From: an uncultured Muribaculaceae bacterium
GTDB lineage: Bacteria; Bacteroidota; Bacteroidia; Bacteroidales; Muribaculaceae
Direction of reading: 5' to 3'
DNA: 64,000 bases
Assembly (NCBI GenBank): GCA_910583525.1
Contig: CAJTXL010000015.1
Coordinates: 11,462 to 75,461 of the forward strand
Below are positions 8,402-16,575 of the stretch, piece by piece; position 1 is the first letter of the stretch; each line of letters starts with the position of its first letter. Made by a program: the position numbers and the translations under genes. The notes beneath the pieces were generated by a model, which saw only the letters and a list, made by a program, of their open reading frames with translations, did not search any database and was not told where the DNA came from.

Positions 8402-9040
8402 CTACCAGTATCTTTCGGCCCCTTTGCCGTAGAGGTTTATCACACGTTGCGTATCAGCCTTTTTCTTCGCACGGAGGTACGACACCGATATGTTCTTGTT
8501 GGTGAAATAGGACGTAAGGTTGCGGTAGCGGCTCATCTCCTTATAGCAGCGGTCAACAATATCCATACGGTCCTTGTCGGTCATCGACATGGTTGTGATG
8601 TTCACGACGTTCTTCAACTCGCCCAACACGCCGTTGGCTTCTTCAAGCAGCCGTGTGTAACCGGAGGCTATGGCCGAAAGTTCCGAGGACGTGAAGTTCG
8701 GGTCGGTCAGCATCTTGCGGAAGTTCGTCACATAGGTCTCGCTGATGTCGCCGAGCATAAGGACTGTTTGCTGCACCTTGCGGGCATCACGCACGAGGTT
8801 GTTGACCGAGCGCAGGGCATCATAGTATTTCTTGCCCTGTTCGTAGATCTTCACCGTCTCGCGGAAATTCTTGACCATATTCTGGGCCGTAGTGGTCGAT
8901 TGCGTCAGCTCCTTTGTGCTGTTGACTATGCTCTGGGCAATGTTCGACGGGTCTATCACCGTCCACTGGGCATTTGCCCGGCCGGTGCAAAATAGCAGGA
9001 GCAGCGCGATTACAGGGATAATTGTTTTCAATCTTTTCAT
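8402..9040 (-). CDS. traI: Conjugal transfer protein TraI (DUF4141, VirB5-like)
   Basis: The start at 9040 (MKRLKTIIPVIALLLLFCTGRANA) is chosen because it gives a clean signal peptide cleaved near ANA-Q and avoids the small membrane gene that ends at 9057; a 12-residue upstream extension to 9076 is possible but unlikely. The 212-aa product has a long helical mature domain (SIVNSTKELTQSTTTAQNMV, KIYEQGKKYYDALRSV, and RLLEEANGVLGELKNVVN) and the DUF4141 C-terminus (CYKEMSRYRNLTSYFTNKN). Helical secreted proteins of this sort correspond to VirB5-type pilus-associated factors. Confidence 0.87.
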   Translation of the reverse strand: MKRLKTIIPVIALLLLFCTGRANAQWTVIDPSNIAQSIVNSTKELTQSTTTAQNMVKNFRETVKIYEQGKKYYDALRSVNNLVRDARKVQQTVLMLGDISETYVTNFRKMLTDPNFTSSELSAIASGYTRLLEEANGVLGELKNVVNITTMSMTDKDRMDIVDRCYKEMSRYRNLTSYFTNKNISVSYLRAKKKADTQRVINLYGKGAERYW

Positions 9041-9056
9041 CTTGAAATATTTATTG

Positions 9057-9191
9057 TCAATAAATCCGGGAGGCACATCCTCCGATTATCCTCACTCCCA
9101 ATGAAAGGAGGAACAGGGCTATGCGCAGGGGGAGCGCGACAACGGCAATCACAGCCGTCAGGATTATCAGGATTATACGTATTATGTTCAT
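9057..9191 (-). CDS. Small 44-aa membrane peptide in the tra operon
   Basis: A short reading frame with ATG at 9191 and stop TGA at 9057 encodes MNIIRIILIILTAVIAVVAL and continues with PLRIALFLLSLGVRIIGG and a short polar end. It is almost entirely one or two transmembrane helices with basic residues at the turns. It fills the gap between the 241-aa gene (ends at 9198) and traI (starts at 9040), spaced 6 bp and 16 bp, so it is almost certainly translated with them. It resembles in size the small hydrophobic peptides often missed in secretion operons. I do not recognise a family. Confidence 0.6.
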   Translation of the reverse strand: MNIIRIILIILTAVIAVVALPLRIALFLLSLGVRIIGGCASRIY

Positions 9192-9197
9192 ACATCA

Positions 9198-9923
9198 TTA
9201 TTTCTTTGATTCGGGATTGGAGTTGTAGTAATCCTTGATAGCGTCGGCAATCCGCCTGCTTAAATCAGGTCTGATGGTATATTCTTTCTTCATACCACAG
9301 AAATGCTCCATGTCATCACCCTTTGTTTCGACAGCAGGGTCGGATTCTTCCTTCCACCGATGGAGAATCAATCCAAGCTCCGCTATCAGGAGAGAATCGG
9401 CCGCCTCGTCATAGGCAAGTATCCTATATCGTTTTCCGTATGCGGTATATAGCTCCTTGTCGTATGTGTCGCAGTCGATGTATCTCAACAGGGACATTTC
9501 AAAGTTTATTTCGGGGATTCCCTTGCTCTCCGCGTATGTGGCATAATACGAACCGCGTTTCGTCACATAGTATCTGGTATCCGTTAATTCGTCTATCCAC
9601 ACACCGCACAGCTTTTCTCGCGGATCAGGCGGAATTATATCACTCTGATTATTGAGCGCATACCGGAAGGCGTCTCCGACTGCGGCGGCGAACCTGTCAA
9701 CCAGCCTCTCCGCGTCAATGTTGACATTGACTGAGGATACAGCCGGAGGCGGGGTAGCCTTAAAACTGGTTTCCACCGTTTTTTTAACTTCGCCGGTTCC
9801 CTTGCGCACCCATATAATAACCAGTATGTTGGCCACGGCAAGGGCAATAAGCATAGCCATTCCACCCGGCTGGCTGGGCATCGACTGTATGCCGTTGTAA
9901 AAATCCATGAAAAAATCACACAT
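9198..9923 (-). CDS. Membrane-anchored conjugation protein at the traH position
   Basis: A 241-aa protein with one membrane segment (about 22-39, MAMLIALAVANILVIIWV) near the N-terminus, a linker, and a soluble domain. The second half contains KLCGVWIDELTDTRYYVTKRG, YYATYAES and LILHRWKEES, which suggest a small beta-barrel-like domain reminiscent of DUF3876 proteins of Bacteroides tra operons; this assignment is by memory of the pattern and is uncertain. Its position between traG and traI equals that of traH in CTnDOT. It starts 3 bp after traG. Confidence 0.6.
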   Translation of the reverse strand: MCDFFMDFYNGIQSMPSQPGGMAMLIALAVANILVIIWVRKGTGEVKKTVETSFKATPPPAVSSVNVNIDAERLVDRFAAAVGDAFRYALNNQSDIIPPDPREKLCGVWIDELTDTRYYVTKRGSYYATYAESKGIPEINFEMSLLRYIDCDTYDKELYTAYGKRYRILAYDEAADSLLIAELGLILHRWKEESDPAVETKGDDMEHFCGMKKEYTIRPDLSRRIADAIKDYYNSNPESKK

Positions 9924-9926
9924 AAT

Positions 9927-12416
9927 CTATTCGTTTGCCAAGATTTTTATCGCGGCTTCGATGTCGCCGCCAAGTTTCCGTGCCGTATCCAGCACCCTGA
10001 TCTTCTCGGTTTCCTCGGTGGTGTAGCAGAAATATTCCTCCTTGCTCACCTCTGTGGCATAGACCGCCGACTGCGTTCCGCCCAGACCGATCCAGACCTC
10101 TTTATACAGGCGGTTGGGATTGTTCGCCATATTGATACTCAATATCTGCGCCTTCTCCTTGTCTGTCAGACCCAAAAGGCTCTGAATCTGGTCAAAGCGG
10201 TTCATATACTTGCGCTGGTCGAGAAGAATCTTGCAGTCGGAGTTGTTGATGATGGTCTCCTTCACAACCGGGGAGGAAATGATGTCGTCAACCTCCTGCG
10301 TCACTACTACCGCCTCGCCGAAATACTTGCGCACCGTCTTGAACATATAGCGCAGATATTCAGCCATATTCGCCGTTGAAAGAGCCTTCCATGCCTCTTC
10401 CACGATAAGCATCTTCCGGATACCTTTCAGGTGGCGCATCTTGTTGATAAAGGCTTCCATGATGATGATCGTGACGATAGGAAACAGCTCCTTGTTCTCC
10501 TTCACGGCATCAATCTCGAATACCACGAACCGTTTGTTCAGAAGGTCGATGTTCTCCTTTGAGTTGAGCAGGAAATCGTACCGGCCACCGTGATAATACT
10601 GGCGCAGGGTCGTGAGGAAATTGTCAATGTCGAAATCCTGTTTATAGATAGGTATCGGACGCTGCGCCATTTCCGCACGGTAATCATCGCGCATGAACTC
10701 GTAGAAGGAGTTGAAGCATGGAACAATATTCCGGTCTTTCCTCATCTTATCGAGGAACATCGACAACGCGGAGCCAAGCTCTCCCGATTCGGTCTTTGTA
10801 ACGCGGTCGTCCTCCGACTTCCACAGCGTCATCAGGAGCGTCTTGATGCTGTCCTTCTTCTCCACGTCGAACACTACGTCATCGGTATAGAACGGGTTGA
10901 ATGAAATCGGGTTATCCTCGGTATATGTGTAATATATGCCGTCCTCCCCGTGTGTACGGTTATGGATAAGGTTGCACAGACCCTCGTAGGAATTGCCGGT
11001 ATCAATCAGCACGACATGGGTTCCCTGTTCGTAGTATTGGCGCACGAGGTGATTGGTGAAGAAAGACTTTCCGCTACCCGACGGGCCGAGAATGAACTTG
11101 TTACGGTTGGTTGTGATACCGCGCTTCATAGGCTCGTCGGAAATGTCGAGGTGTATCGGCTTGCCAGTGAGCCTGTCCACCATCTTTATTCCGAATGGGG
11201 AGAGCGATGAGCGATAATTTGTTTCGGCGGTAAAGAAGCAGACAGCAGGTTCAATGAATGTATAGAAACTTTCCTCGGCTGGGAAATCCGCCTCGTTGCC
11301 GGGCATCGCCGCCCAGAACAGCGTCGGGCAGTCGATGGTGTTGTGCCTCGGCATACAGCCCATAGTGGCGAGTTGACCGCCTACGTCGTTCTTGATCCGG
11401 CGCAGTTCCTCGGCATCGTCGCTCCACGCCATGACATTGAAATGCGCCCGGACGGAGGTGAGGCCGTATGAATGGGCCTCGTTCAGATAGCGGTCTATCC
11501 ACTCCTTATTTATGGCATTGCTGCGGCTGTACCTTGACAGACTGTTCATGTTCCTCGCGGTCTTTTCAAACCGGGCAAGGTTCTCGTCATGGTCGTCAAT
11601 CAGCACATACTGGTTGTATATGTGGTTGCACGGCAGCAGCAATCCCACGGGGGAGGCGAAGGACAGGCGGCAGTCGGAGCGGTCGGTCGACAACCGCTCG
11701 AAGCGGTTGTCGGTGCTTACCTTTGCCGGAAGGTCGTCGGTGTCGGACAGCGTATGAAGGCACAGCACCTTGTCGCCGACGCGCATCTCCTTTGCCGAGA
11801 GGTCTATGTCCTCCAGACAGTCGACATCCGCCACCGACAGGGCCATGTATCTTTCAATAAGCCCCGACGATGTTTCCGTTCCCACAATCTCGTCATCAGA
11901 CAGCCGGCGCAGCCTGATATGGCCGGTGTCGTTGATGATGCGCTCGAACTGTTCCACGCTCTCCATGAACTTGACCACCATTTCGTGATCCAGTTCCTTC
12001 GGTGTTATCCGGCCACGGCAGAGTGTGGAGAAGTTGGACTGTTGCCGGGCGCGTTCCTTCGTTGTCTTTGTCAGGAACAGATAGCACCTGTGATCCAGAT
12101 AGGGACGCTCGTTGAAATGCCGCTCGAAGGAGCGGTCGAGGAAGCTCAACCCCTCTTTCTGCAAGTCCGGCTTATAGTTCTCGGTAACGAAAATGTCCTG
12201 CTTATGGACCACCGAGAAATGCGGCAGCACCTTTATGGCTTTGCACCATGCGGCGTGCATCGCCTCATATTCTGCGGACGTGACGGTGAACAGCTCCGGG
12301 AGGCCCACCTCAAAGGCCACCGTGATGTCGGCGTCCTTTGAGATGATGCAGCCGTGTTCAACGGCAAGCAGCGGCAGTTTCGATTCCAGCGTAGTCGCTT
12401 TAAGGGTATTTCTCAT
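9927..12416 (-). CDS. traG: TraG conjugation ATPase (VirB4 family)
   Basis: An 829-aa cytoplasmic/membrane-associated ATPase. The N-terminal half has the TraG/VirB4 domain (SFLDRSFERHFNERPYLDHR and RYSRSNAINKEWIDRYLNEA). Walker A is GPSGSGKS at about residues 441-448 (DNA near 11,085), and Walker B is KMLIVEEAW around 664-672 (DNA near 10,400), followed by an arm containing VTQEVDDIISSPVVKE and a Gln finger-like segment. It powers assembly and substrate movement in the mating channel. It overlaps traF by 4 bp (ATGA) and follows it directly. This is a full-length family member. Confidence 0.94.
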   Translation of the reverse strand: MRNTLKATTLESKLPLLAVEHGCIISKDADITVAFEVGLPELFTVTSAEYEAMHAAWCKAIKVLPHFSVVHKQDIFVTENYKPDLQKEGLSFLDRSFERHFNERPYLDHRCYLFLTKTTKERARQQSNFSTLCRGRITPKELDHEMVVKFMESVEQFERIINDTGHIRLRRLSDDEIVGTETSSGLIERYMALSVADVDCLEDIDLSAKEMRVGDKVLCLHTLSDTDDLPAKVSTDNRFERLSTDRSDCRLSFASPVGLLLPCNHIYNQYVLIDDHDENLARFEKTARNMNSLSRYSRSNAINKEWIDRYLNEAHSYGLTSVRAHFNVMAWSDDAEELRRIKNDVGGQLATMGCMPRHNTIDCPTLFWAAMPGNEADFPAEESFYTFIEPAVCFFTAETNYRSSLSPFGIKMVDRLTGKPIHLDISDEPMKRGITTNRNKFILGPSGSGKSFFTNHLVRQYYEQGTHVVLIDTGNSYEGLCNLIHNRTHGEDGIYYTYTEDNPISFNPFYTDDVVFDVEKKDSIKTLLMTLWKSEDDRVTKTESGELGSALSMFLDKMRKDRNIVPCFNSFYEFMRDDYRAEMAQRPIPIYKQDFDIDNFLTTLRQYYHGGRYDFLLNSKENIDLLNKRFVVFEIDAVKENKELFPIVTIIIMEAFINKMRHLKGIRKMLIVEEAWKALSTANMAEYLRYMFKTVRKYFGEAVVVTQEVDDIISSPVVKETIINNSDCKILLDQRKYMNRFDQIQSLLGLTDKEKAQILSINMANNPNRLYKEVWIGLGGTQSAVYATEVSKEEYFCYTTEETEKIRVLDTARKLGGDIEAAIKILANE

Positions 12417-12814
12417 TGTTTTTTATTGCGTTTTCCAATTAGTCGCGTCAGGCGCAGACGGTTGATGATATAGTGCGGATGATACCTGACAGCCGCCAGT
12501 TTCATCAGTCCGTACCGCCCGTACCGGGCATTGAGGCGGAAGGTCAGCCACACGAGGGCCGATGCCGACACCGCGGCGAACCCTATGCAGAACCATTGGG
12601 GGATTCCGGCGACGTACATGATCACGAACAGGACGAACAGTGACAGCAGCCCTATGGCGAAAATGAACAGGTATTGCGCTTTCAGCCCCTTGTATTCCAC
12701 ACTACGGCCCACGCCTTTGTTGATTGAGTATTCGCGAGATGCGCAGTTCCGGCTGCGCTCGGCATAGCCGGAGCAAGCTCCGCTCTGCTCTCGCTGGCAC
12801 GAAAATTCAGCCAT
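12413..12814 (-). CDS. traF: TraF (DUF4133) with an extra N-terminal insert
   Basis: The start is the ATG at 12814, whose first base is the last base of the traE stop (TAATG). The 133-aa protein has two membrane spans (about 49-68 and 72-91) and the DUF4133 core: YSINKGVGRSVEYKGLKAQY, then FRLNARYGRYGLMKLAAVRY and a basic end. In the family the core normally begins within a few residues of the start. Here about 24 residues (FSCQREQSGACSG and following) separate MAE from YSINKGV. The DNA of this insert, about 12,741-12,807, is a run of short palindromes, as if a small repeat had entered in frame. VirB3-like role is inferred from the adjacent traG. Confidence 0.85.
   Translation of the reverse strand: MAEFSCQREQSGACSGYAERSRNCASREYSINKGVGRSVEYKGLKAQYLFIFAIGLLSLFVLFVIMYVAGIPQWFCIGFAAVSASALVWLTFRLNARYGRYGLMKLAAVRYHPHYIINRLRLTRLIGKRNKKQ
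12741..12807. repeat. Palindrome-rich in-frame insert at the 5' end of traF
   Basis: The segment contains GGAGCTTGCTCC (an interrupted palindrome) and GGCTATGCCGAGCGCAGCC, with neighbouring GAGAGCAGAGC repeats. It encodes the extra residues between MAE and YSINKGV of TraF. Its length keeps the reading frame. Confidence 0.5.
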
Positions 12815-13143
12815 TACAGGAAGAATGATTTGAGGATTGTCGCCGCCACGATAAGGAAGATGCAGGCTCCGAACCATGAAGCCGCGGTCTTGCTTGTGTC
12901 GGGGTCTCCGCTCGACCACTTGGAATAGCATTTCACGCCGCCGATAAGACCTACCACCGCGCCTATGGCGTAGATAAGTTTCACTCCCGGCTCGAAATAC
13001 GATGTCACCATTGTTGTGGCCTCGTTGATGCCCGAAAGACCGTTCCCGGCGGCATTTACAAATTCGACAGAGCAGAGAATCATAAGGACTGCGAGGACGA
13101 CACGTCCTTTGAGAATCATAATCTTGTCTTTTGCAATTTTCAT
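12814..13143 (-). CDS. traE: TraE (DUF4134), small VirB2-like membrane protein
   Basis: A 109-aa protein with a signal-like N-terminal segment (about 10-31, cleavage near VNA-A), and two further hydrophobic helices (about 50-70, KLIYAIGAVVGLIGGVKCYS; and 88-107, WFGACIFLIVAATILKSFFL). The GLSGINEATTMVTSYF and KWSSGDPDTSKTAASWFG phrases identify DUF4134/TraE. This is the pilin-like (VirB2-type) candidate of the apparatus. The stop codon overlaps the traF start by one base. About 108 bp of non-coding sequence with a strong hairpin lie between it and traD. Confidence 0.88.
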   Translation of the reverse strand: MKIAKDKIMILKGRVVLAVLMILCSVEFVNAAGNGLSGINEATTMVTSYFEPGVKLIYAIGAVVGLIGGVKCYSKWSSGDPDTSKTAASWFGACIFLIVAATILKSFFL

Positions 13144-13161
13144 AAGAATCCGTTGTTTGGT

Positions 13162-13189
13162 GTGGCAGGGGTAATCCTGCCCCTGCCAC
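13162..13189 (-). promoter_or_regulatory. Perfect 10-bp hairpin between traD and traE
   Basis: GTGGCAGGGG and CCCCTGCCAC flank an 8-base loop. No T-tract follows on the minus strand, so it is not a normal intrinsic terminator. Inside the operon, between traD and traE, it may act as an RNA-stability or attenuation element that sets the level of traE and downstream genes. Confidence 0.45.
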
Positions 13190-13251
13190 GGATAATGCCT
13201 GTTTTCGGCTTGGACAAATGGCTGGGGGTTGCTGAACGGTGTCAGCCGTAA

Positions 13252-13971
13252 TCAATCTTCTTCATCTTTGTCATGTTTTACCATATCAAGGTCACGGAAC
13301 GTGCCGCCCACATCTATGGGCTTGTTTTTCTTCTTCGGAGCGGGAGAGCCTTTGCGCTTTTTCCTTGTTGTCCGGCGCATACTCTCGGCGACACACGCCA
13401 TTATGCCCTCGTTGATCTTTTCGTTGGCGGCCATCATCTTACCGATGAACACCACGTCCTGCATACCGGTGAGGACATTCCCGGCCTTAGCCTTTTCATC
13501 GGGAGTTGCCTTCGCATTGACGGCAACGGCTATCGCCGCCTTGATCTCGTCTATCGAATCACCTGTTGCCGGAGGCGACACACTGCCGGGATTGAAGTTC
13601 TCCATGTCGGGAGTATCGTCGGAGGTATCCGGCTTTTCAGCACCGGGATTGCCGGAGGCTTCATCCTTGAACTCCACGTCCTGCGGGTTGACATCCCCAA
13701 CATTGGCTTTCATCACATAGGTGACTGCGGTGACCACGGAAGCGGTGAGCATCTGTTGGAATCTGTCCATGTCGAAATCGCTCTGCGGTACGATTGACAG
13801 CGGACGGGAGGTTTTATTCTCACTTTTTTCGTCCGTATTACCTTCTGATTCATCAGGCTCTTTCGTTTGAGGCTTTCCGCCGCCGGCCTTTCCCCCTTTG
13901 TTCCTGAACATATATGTCACGAAGGCGAGATACAGGAAGGCACAGATTGTGAGTATTGACAACGTGTTCAT
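13252..13971 (-). CDS. traD: Conjugal transfer protein TraD
   Basis: A 239-aa protein with an N-terminal membrane anchor (about 4-21, LSILTICAFLYLAFVTYMF), a long low-complexity acidic/Pro-rich middle and a basic C-terminal region (RRTTRKKRKGSPAPKKKNK). The segment DRFQQMLTASVVTAVTYVM and the later KAAIAVAVNAKATPDEKAKA are typical of TraD of Bacteroides conjugative transposons (not the TraD coupling protein of F). Function is unknown. It overlaps the upstream DUF3408 gene by 4 bp. Confidence 0.75.
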   Translation of the reverse strand: MNTLSILTICAFLYLAFVTYMFRNKGGKAGGGKPQTKEPDESEGNTDEKSENKTSRPLSIVPQSDFDMDRFQQMLTASVVTAVTYVMKANVGDVNPQDVEFKDEASGNPGAEKPDTSDDTPDMENFNPGSVSPPATGDSIDEIKAAIAVAVNAKATPDEKAKAGNVLTGMQDVVFIGKMMAANEKINEGIMACVAESMRRTTRKKRKGSPAPKKKNKPIDVGGTFRDLDMVKHDKDEED

Positions 13972-14249
13972 AGCTTCGTCTTTTTCTTGCCTTTCTCCAT
14001 AAGGAGATTCAGAATGTCGGCGTTGCCTTTGAGGTGGTCGAGCAGAATCCTCGTCACATATACGCCGATTGTCAGCCCTTCCACATCAAGCAGCGGCACG
14101 GACTTTTTCAGCCGGTCAACCAGCTCACGGGGTACGAATATCCCTTTTCTCGCCCCGACTTCTCCCGGTTCGAGATACAGGGAGCGGTAGGCGGCTATCT
14201 GTTCGGGTGTGACAGACACGGTGTCGTTGTTTTTATTTTTATCAGACAT
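13968..14249 (-). CDS. traC: Small DUF3408-like protein (TraC position)
   Basis: A 93-aa soluble protein. Its second half, RKGIFVPRELVDRLKKSVPL followed by GLTIGVYVTRILLDHLKGN, has the helix pattern of DUF3408, a ribbon-helix-helix-like DNA-binding family found as traB/traC behind the ParA-like traA in Bacteroides conjugative transposons. It probably works with TraA and TraB in DNA handling or copy-number-like control. It follows traB by 4 bp and overlaps traD by 4 bp. The symbol follows gene order and is less certain than the family. Confidence 0.7.
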   Translation of the reverse strand: MSDKNKNNDTVSVTPEQIAAYRSLYLEPGEVGARKGIFVPRELVDRLKKSVPLLDVEGLTIGVYVTRILLDHLKGNADILNLLMEKGKKKTKL

Positions 14250-14253
14250 CTAT

Positions 14254-14652
14254 TCAGATTTTTGTATTGTTGAACATCTTTTGTATCACATCGTCGTATT
14301 CCCGGAAGTGCTGTTCAAGCACGTTGTTGACATATCCGGTGATAGTGCCTCCGCCGTCGGAGAAGAACAGCAGCAGCTTCTGGATCTTCAATTTGAAATC
14401 CTCGCACACGGCCACCTGTTTCCCTTTGCGCATCACCTGGCTGTATTCCTTCTGCTGTATGAACTTCTCCAGATAGTCCAGCTCCCTGTCGGTGTTTTTG
14501 ACGGAAGAGGGGGCCGGGGGCTTGGACAACGGTTCAGCCGGCGGCTGTGGCTTAGGCTTGGCCGGAGCATCTGTATTGGCGGACGGTGTCCGTTCATCGT
14601 AGCAGTCGAGGAATTTGTCCGGGTCGAATGTCGATTCTTGTTTCTTTGCCAT
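14254..14652 (-). CDS. traB: DUF3408 protein TraB
   Basis: A 132-aa protein with a disordered Pro/Lys/Ala-rich N-terminal third (PAKPKPQPPAEPLSKPPAP) and a compact C-terminal domain. The latter, YSQVMRKGKQVAVCEDFKLK then LLLFFSDGGGTITGYVNNVL and EQHF, is the DUF3408 signature, predicted to be ribbon-helix-helix-like. It shares one base with the traA stop (TAATG), so the pair is translationally coupled, as expected for a ParA-type ATPase and its DNA-binding partner. Confidence 0.82.
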   Translation of the reverse strand: MAKKQESTFDPDKFLDCYDERTPSANTDAPAKPKPQPPAEPLSKPPAPSSVKNTDRELDYLEKFIQQKEYSQVMRKGKQVAVCEDFKLKIQKLLLFFSDGGGTITGYVNNVLEQHFREYDDVIQKMFNNTKI

Positions 14653-15401
14653 TATTCGGACGTTATTATTTGTTCTATCTCATCCACCAGTTCGGGCAGT
14701 CCGCTGTTACATAGCAGCCGCCTGTCGGGAGGGAGATATGTCGAGCGGAACACGCCCCCGTTTCCCGATTCGCCGCCGTCCTTCGTGAACTTCACGCTTA
14801 ACGGCAGGATTGTGTCGAGGGATTCTATGCCGAGTGTCAGCGCGTAGCGGTTTACAATCTGGCACAGGTTGTTGCGGTCTTTCGGCTGCACCTTGTTCCA
14901 TACAAGGTACATCCCCTTTACTCTCGCTCCGTTTGACACAAGCATGGTTTCATGCGCATAGTGGGCAAAGGATATGGAGCTTTTCAAATCCCCGGTTTCA
15001 GGCGTTATGGGGACGAACAGATAATCCATGCTGGAAATCAGCATCACTATGTCGCGGTCGTTGACCGTGCCGGTTATGTCGAAGAAGACATATTCCGGGG
15101 GATTCGGGCAGTCGGTAATCGCCTGCGCCTTTTGGAAGGCTTCCCCCGGAGTGCATTGCTCTATCGGGTACGGGGCTTTCGCGGCATGGGTGAACCGTCG
15201 TTTCAGAGCGGGATTCTCCTTGATCATCAGCTTGTCATTCGCCCTGTACTCAATCATGCTGTGCTGGCGGGGATCGCAGTCCATAGCCAGAACCTTTTTG
15301 CCACGGACATAGTACAGGTAGCTTGCGACAAGCGTCGTAAGTGTGGATTTTCCTGCGCCTCCCTTCTGTGTGGCAAAAGCCACAAAAATGGGGTATTGCA
15401 T
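14652..15401 (-). CDS. traA: ParA/MinD-type ATPase TraA
   Basis: A 249-aa P-loop ATPase. The deviant Walker A KGGAGKST is at residues 13-20, Walker A' is VLAMDCDPRQHS (about 37-48) and Walker B is YVFFDITGTV (about 104-113), all of the ParA/Soj class. It is the first gene of the leftward tra operon and lies directly beside the tandem-repeat array, an arrangement like that of a ParA with a centromere-like site. Role in conjugative elements: probably segregation or positioning of the excised circle, or control of the operon. No clear TAnnTTTG promoter is visible upstream. Confidence 0.9.
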   Translation of the reverse strand: MQYPIFVAFATQKGGAGKSTLTTLVASYLYYVRGKKVLAMDCDPRQHSMIEYRANDKLMIKENPALKRRFTHAAKAPYPIEQCTPGEAFQKAQAITDCPNPPEYVFFDITGTVNDRDIVMLISSMDYLFVPITPETGDLKSSISFAHYAHETMLVSNGARVKGMYLVWNKVQPKDRNNLCQIVNRYALTLGIESLDTILPLSVKFTKDGGESGNGGVFRSTYLPPDRRLLCNSGLPELVDEIEQIITSE

Positions 15402-15522
15402 CTATAAGTTGTATTTGGGTGGAAAAATACGGCATCCGCCGTGCGACACTTTTCCCGTGTCTTTTCGGGTGTCCGGCTTGATAACCGTGTCCGGCTTACC
15501 CACCGACCGAATGACAATTCGC

Positions 15523-15950
15523 CAAATCATTCAGTCACTCAGTTGACCAATCACTCAGTCATTCAGTTGACCAATCATTCAGTTGACCAATCATTCAGTC
15601 ATTCAGCTGACCAGTCATTCAGTCACTCAGTTGACCAATCACTCAGTCACTCAGTTGACCAATCATTCAGTCACTCAGTTGACCAATCATTCAGTCACTC
15701 AGTTGACCAATCACTCAGTCATTCAGTTGACCAATCATTCAGTCATTCAGCTGACCAGTCATTCAGTCATTCAGCTGACCAATCACTCAGTCATTCAGTT
15801 GACCAATCATTCAGTCATTCAGCTGACCAGTCATTCAGTCATTCAGCTGACCAGTCATTCAGTCATTCAGCTGACCAATCATTCAGTCACTCAGCTGACA
15901 AGTCATTCAGTCATTCAATCACTCAATCATCTATTCATTCAATCATTCAG
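15523..15950. repeat. Tandem array of 24-bp units built from 8-bp sub-repeats
   Basis: Sixteen consecutive units are readable, e.g. CAATCATTCAGTCACT plus CAGTTGAC. Fifteen are about 24 bp and one (near 15,567) is a 16-bp unit that has lost one octamer. Each unit consists of three octamers of the form CARTCAYT, CAGTCAYT and CAGYTGAC; about half carry CAGCTG, a palindrome. The array decays after about 15,900 into degenerate CAATCATT octamers. It lies between traA and the mob genes. Variation between units is confined to a few C/T and A/G positions. Open frames across it are artefacts of the period being divisible by 3. Confidence 0.95.
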
Positions 15951-16471
15951 GCTTTGCTTGAATAAATAAACAGCTGAATAACAACACATTCACGCATAAT
16001 CACGTTCTCACGTCCCATTCATCAGGCCGACCATTGTCCGGCATTGGTGTTCATAAAACCGGTAAAACAGAGCGTCGTTCAAGTCATCATTCTATTGTAA
16101 ACGCTGTTCTTTTTTTCTGACTGACCGAAGGACAGACCGCTAACCGATATGTATGCCCACCCACCGAACCGGGTGACCGGCAGACCGGCCGTACAAGTGG
16201 CCGAATCTGCAATCATAACGAACCCCATTCTCAAAAAGATTTATGCCTTTCCGAAATTGCCGACGATTTCCGCCATATTTCCGGCGATTTCCACCCTGAC
16301 GCAACCAACCGTCGCCGGAAGTGTTACGCATATACACGCAGATCACACTTTAACGTCCTTTCTTTCACCGCAGCCAACAGACAGCACTTTACACACATCA
16401 CGCTCACAACCCACTCATCATCAGGAGTTATCGTTTTCGATGCTCACAAAAGCATGGCAAGGTATGTGATA

Positions 16472-16575
16472 TGCAGCACCAAATAGGATTTGCTGCACAT
16501 CACCCTTGCCAAGCACGCTTGGGGAGGGATTGCTCCAAAGTCGCACTCCCCGTTGCCGATTCTGCGCTACGCAGA
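16472..16575 (+). other. Palindrome cluster, candidate origin of transfer (oriT)
   Basis: Four inverted repeats lie in a row just before mobA: TGCAGCA/TGCTGCA (16472-16497), CCAAGC-AC-GCTTGG (16509-16522), GGGGAG/CTCCCC (16521-16551) and TCTGCG-CTA-CGCAGA (16561-16575). Bacteroides mobilisation regions place oriT directly upstream of the mob genes, and the nicking accessory protein MobA and relaxase MobB begin 30 bp and 434 bp further on. The nic site cannot be pinned down by eye. Confidence 0.55.

Noticed and set aside
12815..13255. N-terminal extension of the traF frame across traE
   Set aside because: It overlaps traE in another frame; the ATG at 12814 is coupled to the traE stop and leads straight into the TraF protein.
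15523..15950. The array as a CRISPR
   Set aside because: No unique spacers separate the repeats and no cas genes are present; the units are contiguous and built from octamers.
15441..15969. Two long + strand frames (174 and 128 codons) over the tandem array
   Set aside because: They consist of a repeating 8-residue pattern that results only from the 24-bp period being a multiple of three; no start context or homology.
16149..16469. A 106-codon + strand frame upstream of the oriT candidate
   Set aside because: Low complexity, no start signal, no recognisable domain; the region looks non-coding.
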